The notes: generated by a model from the letters alone, not told the origin. 64,000 nt of DNA from Lumbricus terrestris (GCA_949752735.1 OX457039.1:22366830-22430829); one strand, 5' to 3'; positions 1 to 11,589 are shown, numbered from the stretch's first letter. Translations and numbers: made by a program.

Positions 1-850
1 AACCGTTACAATCCTCGATTCTATCTTAGTAAAATGGGGGGGGGGGGGCGAAAGGTAACTCTCTATGAATTTAGGATTCACAGAGCACTCGAATGATTCC
101 TACTGTTCATACCTTAGATCCGGTCCAGACCTGTTTGTACGGCTGACAGTGGCAAAGGAACAGAAAACAACTTATACTCCCGATCAATGGCGGGGATCTC
201 GCTGTAGACTATCCATTCCGAGTACGCGGTTAAGGACTCCTGTCCTGAGGTAGAACGGATCGGAAGAGGACTATCCTGCTCTCGACGAAGGAGACGCTAA
301 ACTCTTCTTGGAGTTGGTTACTCACACTTCGGAACGCAGGTCCTTAATTCCTGGATTTGCGGAGGGGATCGGAGGCCTATTCTGCACTTCGACGAAGGAG
401 TTCCTAAAATCGGCATCTCACACTTCGGAACGCAGATCCTTAATTCCTGGGTTGACGAAGGCAGCATCGTTTTTACCTCCGGGCACGGACTTCAACCAGT
501 CGCAGGTCCTTCCTGGATACAGAATCTGGGAGTCGGCACTTGGGTTCTTTACAAGAGGGCTTTTATATGGTTCTGGGGGACGCTTCAGCCCCCGTCGTTG
601 CTACTACCATTGGCCTGGCACTCTGCCAACTCAATCGGGACACGCTGTCTTTCCAGGGCAGGCCGAGTTAATTCTGCAAGTCATTCTGACTCGGTTACAC
701 ACTCTCTACACGCAGAGAGCACGTGAACACCAGTTGCAGCTACAGCAAGGGCGTCGCTATATCTATATTATGTGGGCCTAGGATCTCCTTTCCCTACATA
801 TAATATGGGTCTTATTACATTACTATTACATTACTTAACGTTTAAATCCT
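1..850. other. Unrecognised repeat-like block
   Basis: A G-run occupies about 37-48. Two 34-bp direct repeats (321-354 and 417-450, one mismatch, both starting CTCACACTTCGGAACGCAG) lie 96 bp apart, and a shorter CACTTCGACGAAGGAG-type motif recurs nearby. An open frame at 308-781 (157 codons, plus strand) has no domain I recognise and no intron signals; its unusual evenness may come from the repeats. GC content is higher than in the neighbouring intron, suggesting an inserted element whose ends I cannot define. Confidence 0.35.
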
Positions 851-2589
851 TTGTCAACAGTCCTACTGTTGTACAGTACGCACTTACGCAAGTGCGTACA
901 GCGCGGAAAGGCAAAAAAATAACAAATTGTAAATTAAAGCGTTAAATATTATAAGCGATGAAATTCTATTGAATCTACTTTAGTAGTGGACCACGTACAC
1001 TTCTCACTCACTGCATGCCCATTAAAGATCGTCATAACAGTTCATAACTTCATGTCGCGTATTCTTATTTTGTGCAAGTTGTGCATACAGAAAAAAGTTC
1101 GTACAGAAGTTGTGCGTACAGAAAAAAAGTGCGTACAGAAAAAAATGCTGGCGGCGCCGCTGGTCCTGACCTTGTTTTTCAAAATCCGAACAATCATAGC
1201 AGGATTTCCAACAGCTCCATAGGTCGATTATCGTACACAACTTTATCTCGGTCCATAGTAACGGATCACGTGATTAGGTTAGGTCCAGCATGCGCAGTCT
1301 TCGATTATTATTATGGAGATCAGCTGATGTTGGGATTTAAAGAGCTGCTGGTATTATGTCAGTACTTTTAGAGAAAATTGCTTTTCAGAGGTAAATTATC
1401 TCTCAATTTTCGGGAGAGAATAGGATACCTGACACATTGAAGTGTTTTGCGGACAAACTTAGAAGTGAGTCGATGGTATTATTTTCAACAGTTCCGAATG
1501 GTTTCGATTACCATAGCGATTAATTTTCGAGGGATGAAAATGATTCAGACGAGTGTGGAGAATGCTGCAAGTTATGGCCAAAACGCTGATTTTGGAATGC
1601 ACGCTGCTCGGATTTGATAATTGACCGATTAAATAGTCGTTAAAATGCGTGAATGACGCTTTGACGAAGCTGGATAGAAGGAGGAGATCTAATGGAAGCT
1701 TACAAGAATAGCCTATCACTGGAGAGGGAGCAGCAAAGTGGGAGAGGTTTTTAAATTTGCACCAAACAAGAACAAGGCAACTCAACCAGGTCAAATGTAT
1801 ACATTAGGCTATTTTAAGAAACCAAAGGAGGATTGGCGCAGAAATTCTTCAGTGCAAGAGTTGGAATAGCTTGAATAACAGTACTGTGAGGACAGTGTCA
1901 TGATTTTAATGAGGAAGTTATGGAAATGGGCTATTAAGGGTTAAGCATTCCAGGTGAATTAGAAGTGGTTGTAACATGAACTGTAGGTCTTCTAAACCAC
2001 TTGAAACCCTTGTCATGTCATGTTAGGTCATAGAAAGTGTTGCTCCTTTCTTCAAGAAATTTGCTGAGGTCAACACTAGGCTACATGTCACCTCGTTCTA
2101 TAAAAGGCACATTCAAATTTTCCTTGAAAACTCAACCTTTAGCCTGGTGCGAATACAAAGCATTTTTTATTTGTTTCCTGATTTGAATCTTTAGTGCAAA
2201 CGTAAGTTTATTTGCAAAGTGTAAATGTAATAATGATTTGACAAGAATGAAAGTTTGTGGTTTGAAATTTGCATTCTTTGGATTTATTATTTCTACGAGT
2301 TTTAATACTTCACACTAAAAATATCATATCATCAGATATATTTAAGCAAATGCAATGAAATTTGCAGCATGCATTGAGCCTGACATGGACATTGTGCATG
2401 CCAAATTTCATAGCAATAGCGCTATTATTACTAGCCTATATGTTGTCAAGGACTTTCATATGTAAACTTTAATTGCGATTTTCTCAATTTTAAGTATTTT
2501 CAAGATTTAATACTTCAAATGAACATATCTCAGGTCATACTGAAGATACCTGAATAATTTTTGCACTGACAGAAACATCATTTCATGCT
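851..2589. other. Intronic sequence, nothing recognised
   Basis: Mostly AT-rich sequence without coding signal. A small cluster of CGTACAGAA-type repeats (1072-1145) produces overlapping short frames that I do not believe. No splice-flanked talin-like segment is visible on either strand. Confidence 0.5.
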
Positions 2590-2850
2590 GTAAATAAAAT
2601 GGAATAATCTGATTTTTGAAAATACACGACATGCGCCTGCTTTTGATGGGGCTCCTCACATATCTGTGTAGTGTCGAGGCTTGGAATCTGTTGTTATCCA
2701 TTCTCAGCATGTGTCCGAGCCATGGCAGTCTTTTCTTCCTGATTTCATCGATAATTGTTTCCTTCTGTCCCAGATCTCTTCTGGTCACCTCGTTTTTACT
2801 CCTGTCTCTTCTGCTTCGACCTGTTATTCTTCTCAATCAGTTCATGTCTG
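2590..2850 (-). pseudogene. RTE-type LINE 3' fragment
   Basis: The minus strand encodes RKKRLPWLGHMLRMDNNR, the C-terminal (R)L.WLGH(V/I).RM signature of RTE/jockey-type LINE polyproteins. It is followed by a remnant of the SRGR-type tail, and a stop follows soon after. The upstream reverse transcriptase is missing, so this is a 5'-truncated dead copy in the talin intron. Confidence 0.6.
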
Positions 2851-2978
2851 CTGCCAATAGTTTAAACAATGGTGATACTGGCCATTAAAGTGCTTGCAAG
2901 AGACACTGACTTCAAATTTAAAATTTGCACATCCCCCAAAAAATTTGATTCAAGGTTTGCATTTCTGATACCTTACAG

Positions 2979-3350
2979 CAGAGGTTCTCAACCAGAGTGT
3001 CGCGACACACTAGTGTGTCGCGGATCGACCAGCGGTGTGTCGAGTAAAAGTGGTGTGTCGCAAAGAATTGGTGTGTCGCCAATTCTTGCAGAATACATCC
3101 GTCGTTAGTACATTACACCGATTTGCTTACTTTAACAGTTTAGCAGACGTAGGCTATACTTTGAGAATTCGTAGCACTCTATCGCAATCTGGTGCGGCCA
3201 CAATGTGTGCCTTAACCATAGGTCCGCAATCGACAGCCTACTTACAGTACGTGGTCTAAATGATATACAGTATAACACGTCTGCGAACGCGCCGATTAGT
3301 CTTGTACCCAGTGCTGCAACATTCGAAAATAATGGAAAAATCATCACAAA
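2979..3350. mobile_element. hAT element, left half only
   Basis: Starts with the hAT-type terminus CAGAGGTTCTCAACC followed by a palindromic block of GTGTGTCGCG motifs, the same head as the complete element at 21775-22374 and the half element at 33508. The internal stretch ACTTTAACAGTTTAG is shared with the 33508 copy. I find no matching right end downstream, so it is truncated or disrupted. Confidence 0.6.
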
Positions 3351-4049
3351 GAAATGCAAATTGTTGCGAATCTATAACTCATGAAGCGGAATGGTTTTAT
3401 GTGCGTATTCAGAGCGTGACAGCCATATAATGAATGTTTACAAAGTCCAGGGGCTCACGAGGTCCCAATGACCCTAGAATTTTAACTAAAAATATTTCCC
3501 TGTAGTCTTTCCGGTTTTCCGTTACAATAATTGGTTGCTTTGAAGGGCAGTGTTTAGTTTCGGAAGTGTCTTTATTTTGCTTCGCCTGAGCAATTTGTGT
3601 ACGTGGTTCAAGATACGGATAATTGGTGATACCTTCATGCTCTTTACATACATAAAAAAAGGTTTTCAGAAACCTACCGTATTTTCGCGAATATAACACG
3701 CACACAAGTATAACACGCACCCGAATATAACACGCTACTTTTTGCGATTTGAGTAAAAATGGGGAAAAACTGGAAAAAAATTGCCATTTCTTCAACTGGC
3801 ACTATATCACATGTTTCTTAGAATTTCTTCCTGAACTCAAAAATATCTTTCTTTTGCTTGTAGCACCAAAATGCACAATTTTTCGCTAACATCCCGTACT
3901 ATAATAACAAATTCGATAAGCAAGGAATGGTAAAAACGACAAAATAAAGTATTTTAAATGGGCAAAATAAAGTATTGTTGTAGATTATATACATGTAGGA
4001 AGTTTTATAAGTAAATAAAAATAGTTTTACCCACCTTATGTAGGTCTAT

Positions 4050-4290
4050 AATTGTTAATATTATTATTATTGACTTTTTATATAGCGCATCTGCAAGGCA
4101 GCTACTCATAAGCGCTCCCAGTCCAACAACGGCGAAATAAGGGAGTTTTTAAACGAGAAAGGAACATAGGGCCTAGTAATGTGACCTCAAGGCACAAGAG
4201 TGCAACAGGAACCCATTCCAAATTCTATACGACCAGCCACTGACTGAGGTTCACTCAAATTTTAGGCATGTTTTAACCCTTGTCAATGCA
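4050..4290 (-). repeat. L2-type LINE/SINE 3' end fragment
   Basis: ATTATTATTATTG followed by TTTTTATATAGCGCATCTGC and, 30 bp on, AGCGCTCCCAGT is the reverse complement of the L2-type 3' end (GGGAGCGC...GCGCTATATAA plus simple repeat tail). The same end recurs at least eight times in the window. Confidence 0.5.
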
Positions 4291-4441
4291 TTCTAGAAGA
4301 ATGTGACCGACTTGTTGTCTAAGTTGATGGTCAAACATATGACACTGAAAAATACAGAAGCGGATAAACATCTCAATTTACAGCAAGTCCTACAAATGAG
4401 TTGCTAAGGTGGATGTCTAGGCCTTCTAACCCATTCAGATG

Positions 4442-6230
4442 CCTTGCCTTGCCTTGCCTTCAACCATCCTCGACACGAGGGTTGGTCGCATTTTGGACAG
4501 TTCTTCTCCATCCTCTCCTGTCTTCGGTTGCTCTCAACAATTGCTCTGTTGATAATCCCGTTCATTCACACATGTTGTCCCACCACCTCTTCCTAGGTCT
4601 TCCTCTTGATCTTGCTCCTGGAACCGTGCCTTGCATAATCTCCTTCTCCAAGCAGTCTCCATGTTTCCTCATGATGTGCCCGAAGTATGACAACTTCCTT
4701 CCTTTAATTGACTCCAGTAGACTCCTTTCTACACCAGCCGTCTCCAGAACCCATTCATTTGTTTTTTTCTCAGTCCATGATATTCCGAGGATTTTTCTTA
4801 TACCTTTCATTTCAAATGCCTTTATTCTATCTTCATCACTCTTATTAATTGTCCAACTCTCACAACCATACATCATCACTGGCCATATAAGCGTCCTCAT
4901 TAACTTTAGCTTTGTAGATAGTTTGATGTTATGGCTTTTCCACAGTTTCTTCAGATCTGCACCTACTCCATGTCCTCTCGCGATTCTTACTCTTATCTCC
5001 TTGCTACATTCAGCATCTTTTGTTATGAGTGAGCCTAGGTACACGAATGTGTCCACTTGCTCTATCATGATGTCCTGCACTTTGATGTTACATTGTTCCC
5101 CTGACATCGCCATACACTTTGTCTTCCCCATATTGATCTCCAGTCCTTTCTTTCGACCTTCCCTGTCCAAGCGAGACACCAGATCCTGCAGTTCTGCTTC
5201 TGTGCTTGCCATTAGCACTATGTCGTCCGCGTACCGCAAGTTTGTTACCCTTCTTCCTCCTATTTGAATGCCTCCTGTGTATCCTTTCAGTGCCTCCCTC
5301 ATGACCATTTCTGATAGTATATTAAACAAAGATGGCGAAATCACACACCCCTGCCTAACACCCCTTCTTATCCTGAACTCACTCGACATTACACGGCCAA
5401 TTTTTACCTTTGCTGTCTGCTTGCTATACAATTCGGCTACCAGGTTGATAATATGTGGTGGAAAGCCCATTTCAATCATTGATAACCATAGTTGTTCATG
5501 TGACACACAATCGAATGCCTTCTTGAAATCGACAAAGCACATGTGCAGTGGTTGTTGGTGTTCTCTCATCTTTTCCATTATAATTCTAAGATTCGTCACC
5601 TGGTCTCTTGTCCCTTTGCCACGCCTAAACCCCGCCTGTGCGTCCGCTAACTCCGATTCTGTACGTCTTCTTATTCTTTCCAGTATGATCTTTAACATGA
5701 TTTTGCTCGCGTGCGAGACTAGTGCAATGGTCCTGTAGTTCTTACATTGTTTCAAATCCCCACTTTTTGGTATTGGAATGAATATTGACTGTGTCCAATC
5801 CATCGGCCATTCCCCCGTCTCCCACACCTCCACACATATTCTATGCATTCTGTCCGTTGCCGTATCTCCCGCAAACTTGAACAACTCCGCTGGAACCTCA
5901 TCTGGCCCGGCACTTTTCCTTTTTGCTGTTTCATTTATCGCGCGTTCTATCTCTGATCTCAATGGCGCAGGTTCCCTTGCGTGTACTCCCCCTATTTTAC
6001 ATGTGTCTTCGCCTACATACAACTCCTCACAGTACTCCTTCCATCTCTCCGCTACTTCTTCTCTCTTTGTAATCTCTTCATCTGTTTTTGATTTTACACA
6101 GATCAGCTGTGGTCTGAACTTCCCCGTCAGTGTCTTTACTACTTGATAAACCTTCCTGATATCTCCTCTTATGTTTGATTCCTCCAAGTCCTCGCACATG
6201 TCCTCTACTTGCTTTTGTTTATCTTCTCTT
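4442..6230 (-). mobile_element. RTE-like LINE, 5'-truncated, with 9-bp TSD
   Basis: The element is bounded by the direct repeat ATTCAGATG (4433-4441 and 6231-6239) and ends in GGCAA repeats on its coding strand (4442-4461). That is the structure of a target-primed, 5'-truncated LINE. Its 3' 341 bp is about 98% identical to the copy at 36641-36981, indicating recent activity. It lies in the talin intron, antisense to nothing but on the same strand as talin. Confidence 0.85.
4562..6199 (-). pseudogene. RTE-like LINE reverse transcriptase, C-terminal part
   Basis: An uninterrupted 545-codon frame encodes a non-LTR reverse transcriptase without the N-terminal endonuclease. Residue 222 on reads FVDFKKAFDCV (RT motif A), 280 on GVRQGCVISPSLFN (motif B), 323-326 YADD (catalytic motif C), followed by YGCESWT, LSYFGHIMRKHG and a final GRPRKRWWDN, the order seen in RTE-type elements. 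The protein stops at CE because a Trp codon has become TGA. The younger copy at 36641 still reads CEWTELS and continues about 40 residues, so this copy is slightly truncated as well as 5'-truncated. The large plus-strand frames at 4401-5267 and 5268-5738 are its antisense shadows. Confidence 0.85.
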
Positions 6231-6752
6231 ATTCAGATGCAGGACGAAATAATTTAGCGACTAAAATAGGCCTAATACTTTCAACTGCTTTGGCTAGGCA
6301 AGAGAACCATAGTCGTGTTGTTTCCCTGTGTTCCTAGCGTGAAAGGCTATGTGCACATTGTGCAGTAGTGCGAACCAACAATTTTTTTAACACTAACCTA
6401 GGTAGGGTGTCACTGAATGCATTGGTGGGCTCCTTGAGGGAGGCATACTACGCCCAATTCCGAAGGGAAAATTTTCCCTCCCCACATCTAGAAACAGATT
6501 TACGGCCTTAGAGGTGAGGTCAAGTGAGGCTGGGTGGGGACGAGTTGCTGGTGGAGTGTGGATTATGACCGGGTCGGGAGGCATGGGTGGAGCCTGGATT
6601 CAGTTCTTGGAGGGGCTAAGAATAACTTGGGGTTCGTTGGGACACGAAGACTTGGTCCAAATCCAAAAGAGTGTCAACAACATTTTCATATACCATTTTT
6701 TCCCGGCCAAAAAGCTGGTGACCTCTTTTAGTCCTTTGGTTTGAAATCTCAT

Positions 6753-7726
6753 ACAAATAAAATATATAGAAAATAACTAGAAAACAAAATTTCCTGCAAA
6801 AAATTGTGGGGTCTTCTTGGGGGCTTAGGCCCTAGCCCCTGATAAACTCTGACCATGCCAGGAGGGGTATGGGCGGGTGTAGGAAGGGGTACGGTGGGGT
6901 CAGGGGTGGTGCTATGCCAGGAGGGGTGTGGGTGGGTGTAGAAAGGGGTACGGTGGGGTGGGGTCAAGGGTGGTGCTGAGTGTGAAAAAGCTTAAAAATC
7001 TACCGGGCAGTACCGAATACCACAGAGAGTGAGGTTGGGGTGGGAAAAAGGCAGAGTGGGGCGGAGTGTGACAGGATGGGGCGGAGGGAGAGATTGGGTG
7101 GGTGGGGGAAAGTCGGGGCAGAGAGGAAAGGTGTGTGGGTACGAGAGGGGTTGTGTGGGCAAGGGGTGAGGTGGGAATGGGGAGCAGGATGGAAGCAGGT
7201 TGGGGTGAAACCTACTCTTGTTTTTTTTCAAATCTTCGAAAGTATTTGATTAACAATATTATTTATTTCTTTGGACTTGGCTGATGAATTAAAAACTAGG
7301 ACTGGAACTGACTAAAAATAAATTAATCAATTAATCTCTAAAATTTAACTTGTCACTATTCGATTCAATAATGAATCAGCCGATTCAATTTGATAATGAT
7401 GTCCATCGAATCATGACCAATAATTAATTGACATGCTTCACAGTAGAGTAAATGATATTTTAACTGTTTGGTGCTTATGGATTGGCTGCCAATTGACAGC
7501 CCATCGGCATGCCAATTTTTTATTCCCATACCGTTCAAATCCTCTATCGTAATCGTAATCTCGAGACTTCTACAGGGCCCACAAAAGCCAAGTCACGGGA
7601 ACCAGTTTATTCACAGGTGCTTAGTCAAAACAAAATCGATAGGCAGCGGGTCAAGCCCAGAGAGTCAGGCAGGCAGATAGATGGACGGCTAAGGTGGAGC
7701 CGTTATTTTCTATATATTTTATTTGT
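6753..7726. mobile_element. Element with perfect 25-bp inverted repeats
   Basis: The 25 bp at 6753-6777 (beginning ACAAATAAAATATATAGAA) are repeated in perfect inverted orientation at 7702-7726. Between them lies G-rich sequence (6795-7200) with repeats of a GGGGTGTGGGTGGGTG type, similar in texture to the Helitron at 29457. No transposase frame is convincing. It may be a MITE, or two Helitron-like 5' ends facing each other. Confidence 0.5.
7545..7690 (-). repeat. Dispersed repeat, copy 1 of 3
   Basis: ATCGTAATCGTAATC followed by GGGCCCACAAAAG, AACCAGTTTATTCACAGGTG and a CAAGCC...GGCAGGCAGA tail aligns with 26760-26930 and 31585-31790. All share the skeleton ATGTAA repeat, CACA(A/T)AA, (G/C)AGTTATTCAC..G(A/T)GCTATAT, so a diverged repeat family, probably a LINE/SINE 3' end read from the minus strand. 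Confidence 0.4.
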
Positions 7727-7794
7727 TTAGAGTTGAAATGGCGAGGATGTGAGGAGAAGTGGAAGAATCAGGATAGGATTTGTGAAAGAGCAAT

Positions 7795-8325
7795 GTTTTC
7801 AGTTTTGTCTGTCATCCTGTCATTCTCAGTAGTTCAATCATAGTCCAAGACATAATGTTTTCAATCCAGGTTGTGCGTGATCTTCCCCGTGCTCTCGATC
7901 CAGCTGTCATACTCTGCATTATCTCTTTTTCCAAACAGTTTCCACTTTTCCTCACGATGTGACCAAAGTATTTCATTTTCCTTGTTTTAATGTTGCTTAA
8001 AAGCTGACGTTCTGTGCCAATTTGTTCCAGTACCCATTCCATTCATTGGTTTTCTTTGCCATCCATGAAATTCTTAGTACCTGCCTCAGTACTTTCATTT
8101 CAAATCCATTTATCCTCATCATATTTCTTGATGGTCCATCCTTCACAACCATAAGTTGTGACTGGCCATATCGGCGCCATCAAAGTCTTACTTTTGTTGT
8201 CATCGGTATGCTATGCCTTCCTTCTCCATATGTTTTTCAATGTTACCATGATTCCTATGCCTTTGTTCAATCTAGCCCGAATTTCCTTATTACATTTCTC
8301 ATCCTCAATTTGGCTGTGTAAAAAT
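7795..8325 (-). pseudogene. Decayed RTE-like LINE fragment
   Basis: Frames on the minus strand encode MEWVLEQIGTERQLLSNIKT, KYFGHIVRKSGNCLEKEIMQ and ARGRSRTTWIENI, homologous to the C-terminus of the LINE at 4442 (NEWVLETAGVERSLLESIK, YFGHIMRKHGDCLEKEIMQ). Upstream (8090-8320) are degenerate pieces of the preceding region with stops and frameshifts. This is an older relative of the 4442 element. Confidence 0.7.
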
Positions 8326-8490
8326 AATTTATATTACCCGCCTATGCCACATGGGTAAGGGTGCGTGGTTTGTAAAACTTTGTATAACCTGCATGTTATG
8401 TGTTTGAAAATACGGTAATCAAACGAAAAACAAATGTGCAACAGCAAGTAGCGACATTGTAGCGTGCCAATCCTCCATCAGTGTTAGGTC

Positions 8491-8558
8491 AACTTTATGT
8501 GGCACTACTTCAAGCTTGTCTCTGAAGAGCAAATCTTGAAGTAGTGCAACATAAAGTT
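8491..8558. repeat. 24-bp inverted repeat (hairpin)
   Basis: The 24 bases at 8491-8514 (AACTTTATGTGGCACTACTT plus CAAG) recur inverted at 8535-8558 with one mismatch and a 20-nt spacer. It lies 60 bp from the talin exon donor. No TSD is obvious. Confidence 0.7.
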
Positions 8559-8620
8559 GCAATAATTATGTCAAATTGAAAAGAAAAAATATATAATTGT
8601 CCACTGAAAATAGGAAGTAC

Positions 8621-8802
8621 CTGATAGCCATAACCATTTTCTTGATTGCTTCGGAAACCTTATGAGACTCAGCAGAATACGTTTGGTAAATCTGGGGATC
8701 TCTTGGATTTGCAGCCAGCAGCTTTGCTGCATGGATCATTTTCGAAGCACCATCAATGATCGACTTGCCGGCTGATAGAATTGGTTCTTGGGCTCTTCGA
8801 CC
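8621..8802 (-). CDS. TLN: Talin exon, rod R9 region
   Basis: The exon reads GRRAQEPILSAGKSIIDGAS, then KMIHAAKLLAANPRDPQIY, and ends KVSEAIKKMVMAI plus two bases of the next codon at CAG/gtactt; the acceptor is aattatag. EGRRA.EPI..(S/A).K.....A..(L/M)I..A..LA.NPRDP..(W/Y) and H...VS.(S/A)IKK are shared with vertebrate R9. Length 182 bp leaves phase 2, so the next exon (expected to begin with the R9 sequence near APGQ.EC) lies at lower coordinates. I found no match for it in 1-8620, so it is probably outside the window. Confidence 0.93.
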
Positions 8803-9189
8803 CTATAATTCAAATTTAAAATACTTACTTAACATGCATTATGCATTATCGGTATATCTACATTGATGGATATGAACTGAATTGATAACACAAAATGAAT
8901 ATATATTTCAACCGGCAGAAGAACCTCCATTCAAAATTGAATTATAAAAAACCCATTTAAAAGTCACCAAAGCATCATATTATAAGACAAAGAAGTCCCA
9001 TAGTCAAAACCATGTCACAAATTTACTTGAACCGAAGAATTTATGCCTCAATGCTGCATTCTATTTCTTAATCCTTTAATCAGCATGTACTAAGAGCAAC
9101 TGCAAAACAAGTGCAGTTCATAATAATAGTAACAACAACAACAACAACAATAACAATAATAATAAAGCTACTCTACACAATGAGAACAT

Positions 9190-9750
9190 CAACTTGCTTC
9201 TTATATAAAGGACTTCTACATGACTTCGATGAAGTACTAAGGACAGGTCTACGTAGCCTCCTTAATATTGATATGAATGACGATCAGTGGATCCAGGCAC
9301 CGTTACCGAAACGGTGGTCTGGGGATTTGCCGGGCCGATATGCTGGCAACTTCTGCCTTTTTGGCATCAGTTGCTCGCATGCAAAACCTCCAAGACCAAC
9401 TCGCTGTCTCTGTAATTTCTACAGATCCATTGGTTGAAGAAGCAACTAGTTTGTGGAAAATGAGTTCAAATGCACCTCCTCCCACTGAGGTGAAATCTCA
9501 CATACAAAGGAGAATGTGACACCGCCCTGATCTCGCATACATATCAAGGACTTTCAGAAAGAGCTACCGATGCTGCTTCTAAATCAAGATTGTTAGCCGT
9601 ACAATCGCCACATTCAGGAGACTGGCCCCATGCACTTCCCATTACAGCAGCTGGATTAAGGATGAACGGAGAAGTGCTTAGAATAGCAGCAGGCATTCGT
9701 CTGGGACCTCTGGGTACTGTGCTGTGTGAAAAGCATACATGTGAGTGCGG
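9190..9750 (+). pseudogene. R2-like LINE, post-RT region (part 1)
   Basis: Broken frames encode LHDFDEVLRTGLRSLLNIDM, then GDLPGRYAGN/ICRADMLATSAFLASVARMQ, STDPLVEEATSLW, SHIQRRM, ATDAASKSRLLAVQSPHSGD and WPHALPITAAGLRMNG, and finally LGTVLCEKHTCECG. This order is typical of the region between the reverse transcriptase and the C-terminal endonuclease in non-LTR elements that carry a restriction-like endonuclease. Several frameshifts show it is dead. The frame is cut at 9750 by an L2-like insertion and resumes at 10941. Confidence 0.65.
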
Positions 9751-10862
9751 CCTTTGACACCGTCGACCATGGCATTCTTTTAGAGCGCCTTGAAACGTCG
9801 TTTGGTGTCATTGGCCGCCCACTGCTGTGGTTGCAGGCTTTTCTTTCTGAGCGCAGCCAGTCTGTGGTTTTTGGTTCCACCCGGTCTGACTGGTCCAGAG
9901 TTTATTTTGGTCTTCCTCAGGGTTCCATTTTAGGGCCTTTGCTTTACATTTTATATACAGCTGACCTAAATAAGATTCTGTCTTCTGTGGGGGTTGCTGC
10001 GCATCAATATGCTGATGACACACAGGCATATGTCCAGGGTCCAGCTTTAGAGGCTATCTCACTTGTGGAAAAAATACTTATGACGTCGGAAACGATTGGT
10101 GCCTGGATGTCATCCAATCGCCTCAGGTTAAATCCTGGTAAAACACAATTTATTTGGGTTGGAAGTCGTGTGCAAGTTTCTAAAATTGATATGCAAAATC
10201 TGCAACATTGCTTTCCTGGCATGACTACCACTGTGCGTGATTTGGGTGTGACCTTGGACCAAGAATTGACCCTTTCTGATCACGTGAGGAATGTTTGTCG
10301 CACTTGCTTCTACCATCTTCGTCAAATTCGCTCGGTACGTCGCTCACTTACAACAAAAGCTGCCACTACTCTGATGCATGCATTTATATGCACGAGAGTT
10401 GACTATGGTAGTGCCATCTATGCGGGCTTAACACTTTCACGCATTAATAAGTTGCAATCTGTCCTTAATGCTGCGGCCCGCCTGATTGGCGGCATACCAA
10501 AGTTTGGGCATATATCAAGTTTTATACAGGAAGAACTGCACTGGTTGCCAATGCAAAAACGTATTGAGTTTAAGATTTTAATGTTCATGCGCAATTGCCT
10601 AGCAGGCCAAGCTCCGATCTATCTTATGGAACTCTGTGTACCTGTGCTGTCCATCCCAGGCCGTAGATTCCTTCGCTCTGCTACGCATGGTGACCTGGTT
10701 GTCCCTAGGGCTCGATCTTCCACAGTGCTACATAGAAGCTTTGCTATGGTTGGTCCGTCTTTCTGGAATAAGTTACCTATTAGTCTTCGCAATGAACTTC
10801 TTTGTATTTCTTTGCCCCTTTTCCGCAAGCGTTTGAAAACCATTCTCTTTGATTGTGGTTAG
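9751..10862 (+). pseudogene. L2-like reverse transcriptase, C-terminal half
   Basis: An uninterrupted frame starting at the SAAFDTVDHGILL motif (RT motif A) continues through LPQGSILGPLLYILYTADL (motif B), QYADDTQAYV (motif C), KTQFIWVGSR, DLGVTLDQELTLSDHV, ICTRVDYGSAIYAG and LHWLPMQKRIEFKILMFM to a natural stop after LFRKRLKTILFDCG. This is the standard L2/CR1-group arrangement. The N-terminal endonuclease and first RT blocks are missing by truncation, so it could not act alone. A start Met in this frame lies upstream in host-LINE sequence and is not its true start. Confidence 0.85.
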
Positions 10863-10938
10863 GTGTCAGGTCGGGAGCGCCTCTGAGGAGTTCTCTTGTA
10901 GTGGCGCTATATAAATGTACGATTACAATTACAATTAC
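9751..10938 (+). mobile_element. L2-like LINE inserted in the R2-like LINE
   Basis: A 5'-truncated LINE with 3' end GGGAGCGCC...GGCGCTATATAAATG and tail repeats GATTACAATTACAATTACAA. Flanking TGTGAGTGCGG (9740-9750) and TGTAAATGTGG (10941-10951) are a diverged target duplication: both encode the C-x-C-G residues of the interrupted host LINE. The duplication has drifted at three positions, so the insertion is old. Confidence 0.8.
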
Positions 10939-10940
10939 AA

Positions 10941-11589
10941 TGTAAATGTGGTGCTATAGTAGAAACCTTAGGTCATCATGGATTCTCTTGTCCGAAAGGT
11001 ACTGGAAGACAACAACGGCATACAATGATAAACGACATGATTTGGCGGGCTTTCACTAGAGCTAAAATACCGGCCATCAAAGAACCCAATGGTCTTTCCA
11101 GATCCGATGGCAAAAGACCAGACGGAGTTACCATAATACCGTGGTAACTCCATCATTGCCTGGCTTGGGACGTTACCGTGCCCGACACATTTGCAGCCTC
11201 ATACGAGCATCTAACATCACAAAACGCGGGTGCTGCCGTGGAAAAAGCAGCTCGCAATAAGGCCTGCAAATATGCCGCTATCTCACAGTCGCATCAATTC
11301 GTTCCTGTGGCCATCGAAACCGGAGGAAGCTGGCACTCCGAGTTCCTGGAATTCGTTCAAGAGCTAGGCGGCAGAATTTCTACAGCGACAAGTGACCAGA
11401 GAGAGACCAACCATCTGCTCCAGCGCATTTCAGTCGCGCTCCAAATAGGAAATTCGTTGTCCGTGTTGGGTACTACAGGACTGATCAGTCAAGACACAGA
11501 GAGGCTTAGGACCTAATGTTGAAAACGAAAATTTCACTTGTCTGTATAAGATTTTGTCAGTTTCTGAAGAAATAAATGTGTGTAATAAT

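Larger units (their letters stand above)
3675..8417. mobile_element. Possible DNA element bounded by TACCGTATTTTC inverted ends
   Basis: The left end TACCGTATTTTCGCGAATAT followed by repeated AATATAACACGCAC-like motifs is mirrored at 8406-8417 by GAAAATACGGTA, preceded by reverse-complement remnants of the same TATAACATGC motif. If these are paired termini, the element is 4.7 kb and hosts the RTE LINE at 4442-6230 and the pieces at 6753-8325. No clean TSD beyond TA is visible, and no transposase was found. Confidence 0.35.

Noticed and set aside
4401..5738. Plus-strand frames of 288 and 156 codons
   Set aside because: They are antisense shadows of the RTE-like reverse transcriptase on the minus strand.
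1..8620. Next downstream talin exon
   Set aside because: I looked for an R9 continuation (expected APGQ.EC-type motif with AG/GT borders) on the minus strand and found none that I could support; it probably lies outside the window.
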